This document shows, in pieces, positions 26,392 to 35,994 of a stretch of DNA of 64,000 bases (position 1 is its first letter; each line of letters opens with the position of its first letter). The notes under the pieces were generated by a model. That model searched no databases. It worked only from the letters and a program-made list of their open reading frames with translations, and was not told the DNA's origin. The stretch is from Diaphorobacter caeni (GTDB lineage Bacteria; Pseudomonadota; Gammaproteobacteria; Burkholderiales; Burkholderiaceae_C): positions 496,001 through 560,000 of the forward strand of contig NZ_JADKYZ010000004.1 in the NCBI RefSeq assembly GCF_015354245.1. The letters run 5' to 3'. Both the position numbers and the translations under genes were made by a program.

Positions 26392-27852
26392 ATGGCTGAA
26401 GGACCCACGGTTTCGTCATCCGCACCAAGAAACGCGCAGATGCGCCAATTGGAGGCGGCGCTGGATGGAATTGGTGCGACGCGTTCGCACAAGACCATCA
26501 TCTTTCTGGTGGTGTGCGGCGTTCTGTTCGATGTATTCGAGCAGAACGCCGTCGGCCTCGTCGGGCCGCTGCTGCGCGAGCAGTGGGGCCTGAGCGGGGC
26601 GGACATCGGATTTCTCAACACCATCACGTTCATCGCGGCGGCCATCGGGCGGCTGGGGTCGGGGTATTGCGCGGACCGGTTTGGCCGGCGCTTCATGCTC
26701 AACGTGAATCTGGGCCTGTTCACTCTCGGTGCGATTGCATGTGCGCTGGCGCCGAACTACGCGTTTCTGGCGGTGGCGCGCTTCGTCGTGGGGCTGGGGC
26801 TCGGCGGTGAGATCACTACGGCGGTGACCATGCTGGCCGAGTTCTGCTCGGCACGCTTTCGCGGCACGGCGGTGGGGCTGATCAATGTGGGCGGCGGCGG
26901 TCTGGGCAACATGCTCGCGCCCGCATTCGCGCTCGGCGTGTTTGCGATCTTCCCGGGCGAGAACGCGTGGCGCTGGCTGTTTGGCTGTCTGGTGCTGCCA
27001 GCGGTGTTCATCGTTTTCTATCGCCGCTTCGTGCCCGAGACGCCGCGCTTTCTGCTTTCGCAGGGCCGGGTGAAGGAGGCCAACCAGGTGCTGTCGATGC
27101 TGGCCGCAGGCAAGCTCGCCAATGGTCAATATGAGTATCGCGAATTCATCACGGAAGCATCGCATGCCGACGCGCAGAACGCTCCGAACGAGCAGCGCGT
27201 GCGCCTGGCCGACATCTTCAGCAACGGCTATCTGCGCCGCACGGTGGCGGTGGGCACCGCGTCGTGGATGACCTTCGGCGCGCAGCTCTCGGTACTCACG
27301 CTGATGCCGACGATTCTGGTTTCTCAGGGCTACTCCATCACCAGGAGCTTCGCATTCACCATCGTGATGCAGAGCGGCAGCCTGCTGGGTGCGATCACCG
27401 CATCGCTGCTCGGCTACAAGTTCCCGCGCAAACGCGTGCTCACCATCGGCGCCATCGCGGCCTGTCTTGCGGGGCTGGCGTTCGGCAACTTCACGAGCAG
27501 CGTCGCCATGGTGCTGGTCTTTGGCGCGCTCTTCCAGTTCTGCGTGCTCACGCTCAACACGTCGATCTGGATCTTTGCGCCCGAGCTGTATCCCACGCGC
27601 ATGCGCGGTCTGGGCACCTCGTTCCTGCTCGCGCTGGGAACGGTGGGCGGTGCGCTGTCGCAAATGCTCGCGGGCAAGATCTTCGACCTGCATGGCGTGG
27701 CCGGCATGTTCACGATGATCGCCGTGATGTACGCGATCTTTGCGGTGGCCGTGCAGTTCGCGCCGGAGACCTTCGGCAAGTCCATCGAGCAGGATGGCGA
27801 CGCGCCGGACTCCCGATTCCAGGCCACGCGCACGGCGGCTTCCGCGCATTGA
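26392..27852 (+). CDS. MFS transporter (aromatic acid/metabolite:H+ symporter type)
   Basis: 486 residues and about 12 hydrophobic helices. The GSGYCADRFGRRFMLN loop between helices 2 and 3 is the MFS signature, and PELYPTRMRGLGTS in the second half matches the repeat found in sugar/aromatic-acid porters. The start at 26392 has GGGAG 8 bases upstream; a longer frame from 26275 lacks a ribosome site. It is followed by an Asp/Glu-racemase-like protein and a porin, suggesting a small uptake-and-conversion unit under the RpiR regulator. Substrate unknown. Confidence 0.85.
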   Translation: MAEGPTVSSSAPRNAQMRQLEAALDGIGATRSHKTIIFLVVCGVLFDVFEQNAVGLVGPLLREQWGLSGADIGFLNTITFIAAAIGRLGSGYCADRFGRRFMLNVNLGLFTLGAIACALAPNYAFLAVARFVVGLGLGGEITTAVTMLAEFCSARFRGTAVGLINVGGGGLGNMLAPAFALGVFAIFPGENAWRWLFGCLVLPAVFIVFYRRFVPETPRFLLSQGRVKEANQVLSMLAAGKLANGQYEYREFITEASHADAQNAPNEQRVRLADIFSNGYLRRTVAVGTASWMTFGAQLSVLTLMPTILVSQGYSITRSFAFTIVMQSGSLLGAITASLLGYKFPRKRVLTIGAIAACLAGLAFGNFTSSVAMVLVFGALFQFCVLTLNTSIWIFAPELYPTRMRGLGTSFLLALGTVGGALSQMLAGKIFDLHGVAGMFTMIAVMYAIFAVAVQFAPETFGKSIEQDGDAPDSRFQATRTAASAH

Positions 27853-27912
27853 GCGGGGACGTCCCTTCACCGCATTGACGACACCCTTTTGAACGAACAG
27901 CGATTTCCCGAC

Positions 27913-28584
27913 ATGACACAGCGGACCGTGCTCCTGATCAACCCCAACACCTCGCAGGCGACGACTGCGGCGATGCACCGTCTCGCTCGCGCGTCGCTGT
28001 CGCAAGGGCTGGCGCTCAGGAGCACGACCGCCGAGCGCGGCGCGAGCATGATCACCAACGATGCCGAACTGGCCACATCGGTGGAGCAGGTGCTCGAACT
28101 CGGCCGGCGACTCGCGGGCGAGGTCGATGCCGTCGTCATCGGAGCGTTCGGCAATCCGGGACTGGCGGCACTGCGCGACGCGCTGTCGATCCCGGTCATC
28201 GGCATCGGGGAAGCGTCGATGCGCGAGGCGGCATTGGGCGGCAGGCGCTTCGGCGTCGCGACCACCACGCCGGGGCTCGAGGCATCGATCGCCGCTTCTG
28301 CACAGACATTGGGATTGAGCGCACTGTTTTGCGGCAGCCGCATCCCGGCGTCCGATCCACTGGCGCTTGCGCGCGATCCGCAACTGCAGGATGAGGCGCT
28401 TGCGCAGGCCATTGCGGACTGCATCGCGCTGGATGGCGCGCAGGCTGTGATCGTTGGCGGCGGCCCATTGTCGGAGAGCGCCGAGCGCATCGCTCCGCGC
28501 TTTCAGGTGCCGGTCATCTCCCCGGTCGCGGCCGCCATGCGCGACATCGCTTCACTTCTGAGGTTCGAGCGACAGCGCCACTAG
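27913..28584 (+). CDS. Asp/Glu/hydantoin racemase-family protein lacking both usual cysteines
   Basis: 223 residues with LLINPNTSQATT at the N-terminus, the start of hydantoin/aspartate/glutamate racemases, and IPVIGIGEASMREAALGGRRFGVATTT in the middle. Canonical racemases use two Cys residues; at the equivalent sites this protein has GAFGNPG (Ala for Cys) and VIVGGGPLSE (Gly for Cys). It may therefore not work as a two-base racemase and could be an isomerase, lyase or decarboxylase-like relative. Start ATG 27913; an upstream TTG at 27889 is possible. It lies between a transporter and a porin gene. Confidence 0.75.
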   Translation: MTQRTVLLINPNTSQATTAAMHRLARASLSQGLALRSTTAERGASMITNDAELATSVEQVLELGRRLAGEVDAVVIGAFGNPGLAALRDALSIPVIGIGEASMREAALGGRRFGVATTTPGLEASIAASAQTLGLSALFCGSRIPASDPLALARDPQLQDEALAQAIADCIALDGAQAVIVGGGPLSESAERIAPRFQVPVISPVAAAMRDIASLLRFERQRH

Positions 28585-28704
28585 CGCACGCACCCACAAC
28601 AACCACCAGCTCGAACGCTGTCGTCGTGCCGCTTTGCAGGTGCGCGGGGCGCAGCCGTGCCCAAAGCGTTCACACGATTCACTTCCTTTTTCGGATTCAT
28701 CATC

Positions 28705-29760
28705 ATGAAGACCACATCGATTCAATCCGCCGTCGCGTTGACCCTGCTTTGCATTGGCGCCAGCGCATCCGCACAATCGTCGCGCGGCCTGCCTGCGGGC
28801 TCGGGATCGTCGCTCAGCATCTACGGCATCGCCGCCACGGAGCTGGTGAACGTTTCCAATTTCAATGACGGCAGCCGCATCGGCCGCTCGACACGGATCG
28901 AGAACAGCAAGGTCACCGCGTCACGCCTGGGCTTCATCGGCTCGGAAGATCTGGGCGGCGGGCTCTCCAGCGTGTTCAATCTGGAGATGGGCTATGCGCT
29001 CGATACCGGCACGCAATCCAATGCCAGCTACTTCTTCAATCGCGGCAGCTTCGTGGGCCTGCGCGGCGGTTTCGGCACGCTGACGGTGGGCCGCCAGTGG
29101 GATGTGGAGGACGACGTGATGAGCCGCTATTTCATCTTCGGCGGTTACGGCGTCTTCCAGTTCAGCGAGTTCGCAGCGATCAGCGATACGGTGGCGAATT
29201 CCGTGAAGTACATCGCGCCCTCCATGGCCGGCGTGACGGCGCGCGCGCTCTATGGTTTCGGAGAAGGATCGGCCAACGGCCACACCACCGAATTCGCGCT
29301 CAACTACGCGGCCGGAGGGCCCTTCGAAGCCGGCGCGACCTGGCGCACCCAGAAGGCCGCGACGGGCTACAGCACCCAGCTCGCCACGCTGGGCGCAAGC
29401 TACATGCTGCCCGCCACGTCGGCAGGCAAGTTCCGTCTGCACGGCGGCTACGCCTACAGCAAGCCCGAGGACCCGGCGGCGCGCAGGACATCGGCCTATG
29501 ACGTCGGCGTGGTCTGGGGGCTGCCGTCCGCCAACGCCAACATCACGCTCGACTACGTCGCCCGCGATCAGCGCGGCACCGGTGACGACAGCCGCTTCGT
29601 GCGGCTTGGCGGGGAATATTTCCTGTCCAAGCGCACCTCGTTCATCGCCAACGTCGTGTCGCTCACCAACAAGGGCAACGCCAGCCAGAAGTTCTTCGGA
29701 CAGGGAGCCCAAGGCAAGGACCAGCGCGTGCTCAGCGTGGGGCTGAGGCACGCGTTCTGA
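28705..29760 (+). CDS. Outer-membrane porin (Omp32-like, OmpC superfamily)
   Basis: 351 residues with signal peptide MKTTSIQSAVALTLLCIGASASA. The mature protein starts SSLSIYGIAATELVNVS after a short leader, has the constriction-loop-like segment of beta-proteobacterial general porins, a 16-stranded alternating pattern, and ends in Phe (GLRHAF), the outer-membrane assembly signal. It would form a trimeric, anion-favouring channel. Located right after the racemase-like gene, so it may serve uptake of the MFS substrate. Start fixed by the signal peptide. Confidence 0.9.
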   Translation: MKTTSIQSAVALTLLCIGASASAQSSRGLPAGSGSSLSIYGIAATELVNVSNFNDGSRIGRSTRIENSKVTASRLGFIGSEDLGGGLSSVFNLEMGYALDTGTQSNASYFFNRGSFVGLRGGFGTLTVGRQWDVEDDVMSRYFIFGGYGVFQFSEFAAISDTVANSVKYIAPSMAGVTARALYGFGEGSANGHTTEFALNYAAGGPFEAGATWRTQKAATGYSTQLATLGASYMLPATSAGKFRLHGGYAYSKPEDPAARRTSAYDVGVVWGLPSANANITLDYVARDQRGTGDDSRFVRLGGEYFLSKRTSFIANVVSLTNKGNASQKFFGQGAQGKDQRVLSVGLRHAF

Positions 29761-29836
29761 GTGCGTGTTGACGATCTCGGAACGCCCCCTCGAGGCGCTC
29801 CGCGCAAGGGACAACGGCAGCGGATCGACGTGCTGA

Positions 29837-30967
29837 TCAGCCCGCGGCGTGCTTGGCGCGGCGCGCGCGCACGGCTGCGGCGAGCTGCTCGAGCACCGGC
29901 ACGGTCTGCTCGAAGCTGATGCAGGCGTCGGTGACCGACACGCCGTGCTTCAGCTCCTGGCCTTCGACGATGTCCTGACGGCCTTCTTCGAGGTGGCTCT
30001 CGATCATCACGCCCATGATGCGCGCGTCGCCCGCTGACACCTGCGTTGCGACGTCCTCGGCCACGGTGATCTGGCGGGCGTGCTGCTTGCTGCTGTTGGC
30101 GTGCGAGAGGTCGATCATCACCTGTTCGCGCAGGCCCGATTTCTGCAGCAGCGCGCAGGCCGCGTTCACGTCGTCCGCGCTGTAGTTGGGCTGCTTGCCG
30201 CCGCGCAGGATGACGTGGCAGTCCTTGTTGCCGCGCGTCTCGAAGATGGCGCTCTGGCCCATCTTGGTCATGCCCATGAAGGCGTGCGCCGACTCGGCCG
30301 CCTGGATGGCGTCGGTGGCCACTTTCACGCCGCCGTCGGTGCCGTTCTTGAAGCCGACCGGGCAGGAGAGTCCGCTTGCGAGCTGTCGATGGCTTTGGCT
30401 CTCGGTCGTGCGTGCGCCGATGGCACCCCAGCTGACCAGATCGCTGATGAACTGCGGCGAGAGCAGGTCGAGGAATTCGGTCGCCACGGGCAGGCCGAGC
30501 TCGAGGATGTCGAGCAGCAGCGCGCGCGCCATCTGCACGCCGTCGTTGATGGCGAAACTGCCGTCCATGCGCGGATCGTTGATGTAGCCCTTCCAGCCCA
30601 CCGTGGTGCGCGGCTTCTCGAAGTACACGCGCATCACCACCAGCAGGTCGGCGGAAAGCGCCTCGGCCTGCTTCTTGAGCTTGCAGGCGTACTCGATGGC
30701 CTGGTCGTGATCGTGGATCGAGCACGGGCCGACCACCACCACCAGCCGGTCGTCCTGACCATGGAGCACGCGCGAGATGGCGGCGCGGCTGCCTTCGACC
30801 ACCTCGAGCGCGGCGGGCGGCGTGGGCAGCCATTCCTGCAGCAGCGCGGGGGTGACCAGAGGGCGGACTTCCTTGATGCGCACGTCGTCGATGCGCGTGG
30901 TGTCCAGCGTGGAAATCTTGGGCTTGTGCGAAGCCGGGGCCGACGTGGGGGGAGTTGTCTGAGTCAT
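29837..30967 (-). CDS. aroG: 3-deoxy-7-phosphoheptulonate synthase (DAHP synthase), class I
   Basis: 376 residues; catalyses condensation of phosphoenolpyruvate and erythrose 4-phosphate, the first step of aromatic amino-acid synthesis. Clear family blocks: VVVVGPCSIHDHDQAIEYA, MRVYFEKPRTTVGWKGYINDP, FKNGTDGGVKVA and DLSHANSSKQH. The N-terminal extension and size are those of the AroF/G/H type, which is feedback-inhibited by Phe, Tyr or Trp; which one cannot be judged here. Start at 30967 has GGAG 6 bases ahead; an earlier ATG 30 bases upstream lacks this. Single-gene unit. Confidence 0.95.
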   Translation of the reverse strand: MTQTTPPTSAPASHKPKISTLDTTRIDDVRIKEVRPLVTPALLQEWLPTPPAALEVVEGSRAAISRVLHGQDDRLVVVVGPCSIHDHDQAIEYACKLKKQAEALSADLLVVMRVYFEKPRTTVGWKGYINDPRMDGSFAINDGVQMARALLLDILELGLPVATEFLDLLSPQFISDLVSWGAIGARTTESQSHRQLASGLSCPVGFKNGTDGGVKVATDAIQAAESAHAFMGMTKMGQSAIFETRGNKDCHVILRGGKQPNYSADDVNAACALLQKSGLREQVMIDLSHANSSKQHARQITVAEDVATQVSAGDARIMGVMIESHLEEGRQDIVEGQELKHGVSVTDACISFEQTVPVLEQLAAAVRARRAKHAAG

Positions 30968-31240
30968 GGTGGCTCCATTGTCCCGCATGCGCCGCATTCA
31001 CTCCGTTTCAGGGATTTACGCGCTGGTTTCCAAAACACCAGAACGGATACCAAACGACTCCGCTTGTTTCCCGGACCGGTTGAGCCATTCCAGATGCCAC
31101 GCGCATGGGCGGTGAAAGCATGAACTTCTCACGGCCCGCCCGCGCGAAGGCGCTGTCCGCCTTTCTCATCCGCGCGCTCGGGCTCCACCACGCAAGAACA
31201 GCCATGCACGTCACATGCCTGTGAAGGGAGGGAATCGCAC

Positions 31241-34200
31241 ATGACCAGAAATCCGCAAGCGCACATCGATGCCGCCATCGCGAAAGGCGGCAACACAAAA
31301 GAGACCAGGGCAGGCGCCACAGCCGCTGATCGACATTCGCCCTTTCAGGCCTGCTCGCCGCGCGCCGTCGTGCCAGAGAGCGGCTTCGGCGTGTTCGAGG
31401 CGACCGGCGCACTGGTGCTCGGCGGCGCCACGCAGACGGATTTTTCGCTGCCGGGCGCCCTGCCCCTGATCTGGGAGCGGCGTTACAGCAGTCATGCCGA
31501 TGCGGCCCAAGGCGGCGTCTGCGGCGTGCTGGGCCACGGCTGGCGCACGCCGCTGGAGCTGCGCCTTGAAGTGAAGGCGCAGGCCTGCGTGCTGCACGAC
31601 GTCGATGGCCGACGCCTTCATTTCGATGCGCTCGCGGCAGGCGCGTGCCACTACGGCGCCAGCGAAGACCTGTGGCTGCTGCGCTCGAGCGGCAACGCGG
31701 CGCGGCCTCCCGCGTGGTACACGTCGAGCGAGCAGCGCCGCTTCGCCCATCTGCCCAGAGAGATGGTGTGCAGGCCGCATGTGGTCTTTGCGGGGCGCGG
31801 CAAGGGCGACGTGGTCTGGGCCTTCGCGCCCGTCAACCGCAAGGCGCTGGAGAGCGGTGACGATGCGGTGCCTGTGGATGAATGGCAACTGCTCGGGTGC
31901 CTCGACAGACTTGGCCGCGTGCAGCGCTATCGCTACGGCTGGGTGGCCGGTGGCATGCGCCTCGTGGCCGTGCAGGATGGGGTGGGGCGCTGCTATCGCC
32001 TGCACTATGGGCGGGTGCGCGCGCCGCGCTCCGAGCAACGCTGTCCCACCGGCCACTTCTGGCAGGCGGACAGCGGCGTGCGGCTCATCAGGGTGGAGTT
32101 GCTGGCAGTGCCCGAGTCACGTATTGAGCCTGAGCCGGAACCGCTGGTGCGCTATGTCTACGATGCGGAAGGAGACCTCGTCGAAGTGCGCAATGCGCAT
32201 GAGGAAAGCGTGCATCGCTATGCCTGGCGCAACCATCTGCTCACCCTGCACCAGGAGCGTGGCGGCCCCGAGCACCGTTACCGCTACGAGCGCAACGAGC
32301 CGGGCGCGCGCGTCATCGAGCAGCACAGCCAGCAGGGGCTCATCCGCCACTTCAGCTACCAGACACTGGCCGCGCACGAGGACTGGCAACCACGCGCCAA
32401 GACGCAGGTGACCGACAGCCTGCAGCGCACCAGCATCCATCTCTTCAAGGGCACGGGAGGATTGAGGCGGCTTGCGGAACTCAAGCGCGCGGATGGCAGC
32501 ACGCTGCGGTGGGCGCATGACGCGCATGGCCGGCTGATCTCCTCCACCGATGCGCAGGGCCGCACCACGCATCTGTGGCCGAACGCGACGGGGCTCATCA
32601 CCTGCGTGCAGCACCCCGACGGCCGCGAAACCCGCAACGAATGGGATGCAGCGACGGGACTGCTGCAAAGCGCCGCCGATGCGGAAGGCCGCTGCACCCG
32701 ATACCACTACGACGCATGGCATCGGCTGGAGCGCACCGCGCGCGCGGATGGCAGCGTGGAGCGGCGCTGCTATCCCGAACGGCCCGCCGACAGAATGATC
32801 GCGCACCTGCCATCGCAGATCACCGATGGCGCGTGTGGCACGACGCGCTTCGTGCATTCGCGCGAAGGACTGCTGATGGAGCACTGCGACCCCATGGGAG
32901 CCACCACGCGATTCGAGCGTGACGCCAAGGGGTGGTTGACCGCGAAGATCAACCCGCTTGGTGAAGCCGAGCGTTATGAATACGACCCACGAGGTCTGCT
33001 GGTTGCGGTGCATCTGGCCAGCGGCGTGAGCCACCATGGCACGCGCGATGTCTGCGGGCGGGTGGTGGGAGAAAGCGTGTCGGGCAACGCCACGTCGGAA
33101 GCGGCCCTGCGCAGCGCCGGCAGCGTGCAGATCGCGTACGACCTGTGGGGCCGCGTCATGAGGCGCGAACACGCGGGTACCTCCATGCAATGGAGCTACG
33201 ACGAGGCGGGGCGACTGACCACATGCACCAATGAAAACGGCGACACGCTGCGTTTGCAGTGGGATGCGATGGATCGACTGGTGCGCGAGATCGGATTTGA
33301 CCGGCGCACGATGGAGTACCGCTACGACGCCGTCGGGCGCTTGCTTGAATGCATCGACGGCAGCGTGAAGGATCAGGACCAAGACCGTGAGGCGCACGCC
33401 GTTCGCCATGAATGGAATGCGGCGGGCCGTGTGCTCGCCATCCACCATCGCGCGAATGCCGAGGGCGCGGCGTTCACCACGCGGTTTGAATGGAACCGCG
33501 CGGGCGAGATGCTCGCGGCCAGCAGCTGGCTCGCAAGCACGGCCAATTCAGGCGGAAAGAGCGCAGAAACGCTCGCTCACCGCATCGAATGGCGTCGCGA
33601 CCCGATGGGGCGAGTGCTGGAAGAAACGCAGCGGCTCTTCGACGTGGACACCGGCAAGCCGGAATTCGAACACCGCGTGTCGCACGTGCTGGATGGCGAG
33701 GGGCGGCGCATCACCAGTGATTTGGGCGAACTCGGCGTTGTGGGCTACGGATGGAATGCGGCGGGTGCGCTGCAGAGCCTTGCGTGGAACGGCAAACCGC
33801 AGGTTGAATTTGAGCGTGATCGGCTGCAGCGCGAGACAGCGCGGCATCTGGCGACGGCAGGCATCCATGGACGCATCGACTGGAACGCTGCGGGCTTGTG
33901 GCAGCACATGGAATGGACGGGGGAGGCGCTCTCGCTCTTCACCGCCGACGTCACGGCCTCCGCAACGCGTGCGCGACAGTATCTCTATGACCACGCCGGC
34001 CGCGTGCTCGCCATCCACGGTGATGCGGGCACGAGCCGCTTCGCCTACGACGCGCATGGCCGCTTCATCGCGTCGCATACGCCGCAGGCGGGCGCGCAGC
34101 GCTGGTCGTTCGACCCCGCCGGACATCGCCTGCCGCAGCCCTCGGATGCGATGACCGCGACGCACGCGGATGATCGGGAGGCCGAATCCGCCTGCGCGGA

Positions 34201-35140
34201 TGTTGGCGTCGCCATGCGGGACGTGGTGCGCCGTCCGGAATCCGAGCTCGCGCACACCACGCGTTGGGCCGGTGGCCGCGTCGACTACTACACCAACGCC
34301 CACGACCGGTGCAGCGATGAAGCGCGACTGTGCTTTTGCTACGACAGCCGCGGCAACCGCACCCACGTGCTCGATCTGCACAACGGACATGCGGTGCGTC
34401 TGCACTATGACGCGGCCAACCGTCTGGTTGCGGCAAAGGGCGTGGACGCGCAGGGCCGGCCGTTCGATCAGCAGTACCGCCACGATGCGCTGGGCCGATG
34501 CGTGGCGATTCTGCGGCGCGACGTTGATGGCAAGGTCATCGGGGCTGAATACCTTGGCTGGGACGAGACGCGTCTGGTGCGCTTCGAGCGCCATGCGGAG
34601 CGCGGGGGCGAGAAGAGTGCCACGCTGGACGCCGTGCACACCGTTTATGCGCCCGGCACGTTCGCGCCGCTGGTGCAACCGGCGCGGGTGGCGGGCGATT
34701 CGGCCGACGTGCAGATCAGGCACGTGCTGAACGACCACGCCGCAAGTCCCGTGGCGCTGGTCGATGCCAATGGTGTCGTTCTCTGGGCGCTGCAGCAGGA
34801 CCTGTGGGGCAATGATTGCGCGCAGCACAATCCGCTGCAGCTGTGGCAGCCCTTGCGTGCGATGGGGCGCTATCGGGATGAGGCCACGGGACTGCAGATC
34901 GATGGCGCTGGGCGTGCCTACGATGCCCGCTTGGGCGCGCTGATCAACACGGGGCCGCACCGTGGGACAGCCCGAGTGGTGGATGCGTACTTTCAAGCCA
35001 GCAACGCGTTGGATGGCCAGGCCAGTGACCCATGGCGTTTCGTTCCATCGGCTGCGCGCGCAACGCGCTGCAGGAGCGCGGACTGGCTCGCGGCTCTAGA
35101 ACCGCCGATAGGCCGTGGGTTGCTTGGACCAGTAGGTTGA
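31241..35140 (+). CDS. Rhs-family protein, orphan, with degenerate C-terminus
   Basis: 1299 residues without signal peptide. After a 45-residue lead comes a DUF6531-like start (GGATQTDFSLPGALPLIWERRYSS), then many YD repeats across most of the length (YDAWHRLERTARADGS, YEYDPRGLL, YDEAGRLTT, YDHAGRVLAIHG). The end aligns with the Rhs core closure, RYRDEATGLQIDGAGRAYDARLGALI, but the usual DPIGL motif is replaced (NTGPHRGTARV) and no toxin domain follows. The last 15 codons run into the convergent lipoprotein gene. No vgrG, hcp or PAAR gene is in the window. GGAGG precedes the start by 9 bases. Probably an Rhs shell whose toxin tip was lost. Confidence 0.8.
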   Translation: MTRNPQAHIDAAIAKGGNTKETRAGATAADRHSPFQACSPRAVVPESGFGVFEATGALVLGGATQTDFSLPGALPLIWERRYSSHADAAQGGVCGVLGHGWRTPLELRLEVKAQACVLHDVDGRRLHFDALAAGACHYGASEDLWLLRSSGNAARPPAWYTSSEQRRFAHLPREMVCRPHVVFAGRGKGDVVWAFAPVNRKALESGDDAVPVDEWQLLGCLDRLGRVQRYRYGWVAGGMRLVAVQDGVGRCYRLHYGRVRAPRSEQRCPTGHFWQADSGVRLIRVELLAVPESRIEPEPEPLVRYVYDAEGDLVEVRNAHEESVHRYAWRNHLLTLHQERGGPEHRYRYERNEPGARVIEQHSQQGLIRHFSYQTLAAHEDWQPRAKTQVTDSLQRTSIHLFKGTGGLRRLAELKRADGSTLRWAHDAHGRLISSTDAQGRTTHLWPNATGLITCVQHPDGRETRNEWDAATGLLQSAADAEGRCTRYHYDAWHRLERTARADGSVERRCYPERPADRMIAHLPSQITDGACGTTRFVHSREGLLMEHCDPMGATTRFERDAKGWLTAKINPLGEAERYEYDPRGLLVAVHLASGVSHHGTRDVCGRVVGESVSGNATSEAALRSAGSVQIAYDLWGRVMRREHAGTSMQWSYDEAGRLTTCTNENGDTLRLQWDAMDRLVREIGFDRRTMEYRYDAVGRLLECIDGSVKDQDQDREAHAVRHEWNAAGRVLAIHHRANAEGAAFTTRFEWNRAGEMLAASSWLASTANSGGKSAETLAHRIEWRRDPMGRVLEETQRLFDVDTGKPEFEHRVSHVLDGEGRRITSDLGELGVVGYGWNAAGALQSLAWNGKPQVEFERDRLQRETARHLATAGIHGRIDWNAAGLWQHMEWTGEALSLFTADVTASATRARQYLYDHAGRVLAIHGDAGTSRFAYDAHGRFIASHTPQAGAQRWSFDPAGHRLPQPSDAMTATHADDREAESACADVGVAMRDVVRRPESELAHTTRWAGGRVDYYTNAHDRCSDEARLCFCYDSRGNRTHVLDLHNGHAVRLHYDAANRLVAAKGVDAQGRPFDQQYRHDALGRCVAILRRDVDGKVIGAEYLGWDETRLVRFERHAERGGEKSATLDAVHTVYAPGTFAPLVQPARVAGDSADVQIRHVLNDHAASPVALVDANGVVLWALQQDLWGNDCAQHNPLQLWQPLRAMGRYRDEATGLQIDGAGRAYDARLGALINTGPHRGTARVVDAYFQASNALDGQASDPWRFVPSAARATRCRSADWLAALEPPIGRGLLGPVG

Positions 35141-35587
35141 GCCCAGCGAATCCAGCCGCACCGTTCCGCCTGTGGACGGTGCATGCACGAAGCGCCCTTC
35201 TCCCACGTAGATGCCTGCGTGCGTGGGCGTGCCGCGTCCGAACACCACGAGGTCGCCGACGCGCAGATCGCTTTTTGAGATCGCCTTGCCGAACCCGTCG
35301 AGCTGTGCCACGGTGCGCGGCGGGGAGACGCCTGCGCGGCTGCGGTAGACATAGCCGATGAGGCCGCTGCAGTCAAAGCCGCTGTCGGGGGTGTTGCCGC
35401 CGTAGCGGTAGGGGGTTCCGACCAGACCCATGGCGTGGATGGCGATGTCGTCGGCCTGCTCGTTGGAGAGGCGGGGGATGCCCTGGCCCGGGGTGCGGGT
35501 GGTGTGTTTGGTGCTGGGGGTGGAGCCGCATGCGGCCAGCAGGAGGGCTGTTGCTACGGCTAGGCTGAGGCTGTGGAGGGCTCGCAT
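35096..35587 (-). CDS. NlpC/P60-family peptidoglycan hydrolase, lipoprotein
   Basis: 163 residues with a lipoprotein signal (ALLLAAC, lipidated Cys 20), so anchored in the envelope. The NlpC/P60 catalytic set is intact: Cys 73 in FDCSG, His 123 in THAGIYVG and His 135 in FVHAPS. These enzymes cleave the D-gamma-glutamyl-diaminopimelate bond in peptidoglycan stem peptides, as Spr/MepS do. The 3' end overlaps the end of the Rhs gene by 45 bp on the other strand. Confidence 0.9.
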   Translation of the reverse strand: MRALHSLSLAVATALLLAACGSTPSTKHTTRTPGQGIPRLSNEQADDIAIHAMGLVGTPYRYGGNTPDSGFDCSGLIGYVYRSRAGVSPPRTVAQLDGFGKAISKSDLRVGDLVVFGRGTPTHAGIYVGEGRFVHAPSTGGTVRLDSLGSTYWSKQPTAYRRF

Positions 35588-35994
35588 GGGGGCTTAGGGT
35601 AGCAGTTGTGGGGGAAATTCCCAAGTGGCTTTCTTCTTATGGTGCTTTGGCGAGCGGGTGTGGGGTGTTTGTTTTCCGGGGCAGGGAGTTCCGCCCGGCG
35701 GCGGAGTCACTTTTTGCTTGCGCGCAAAAAGTAACCCAAAACGCGCTTTGAATACCCGCGGCAGAACTCACTTCGCTCCTGCGTCGCTCCGTTCGGACAA
35801 CCGCCGCGAGCTAGATTTGAAGAGGCGTGCTCGGCACTTCGCTTCGCTCGTGCGGTGCTTTGTGGGCGCCGCTCTCTGCGGAATGCTTGTGGCGTTCCTT
35901 TGGGTTGGTCTTGTGGACGGCGCCGGGCACAGAGTGGGTGATGCGCTGGTCAGCGGGGTGTTGCTGATCGCGCATCTTTTTCACGTTGGGTTGA
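35588..35994. repeat. Intergenic region with dispersed repeat, copy 2
   Basis: Between the lipoprotein gene and leuA. On the minus strand, 35825-35680 repeats the element seen at 22504-22655: CGGTTGTCCGAACGG, GTGAGTTCTGC, CAAAGCGC, TTACTTTTTG and CAAAAAGTGA occur in the same order and spacing, ending in a GCCGCCGGG block. The pair is inverted relative to each other. The remaining sequence (35826-35994) holds no recognised gene. Confidence 0.65.
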
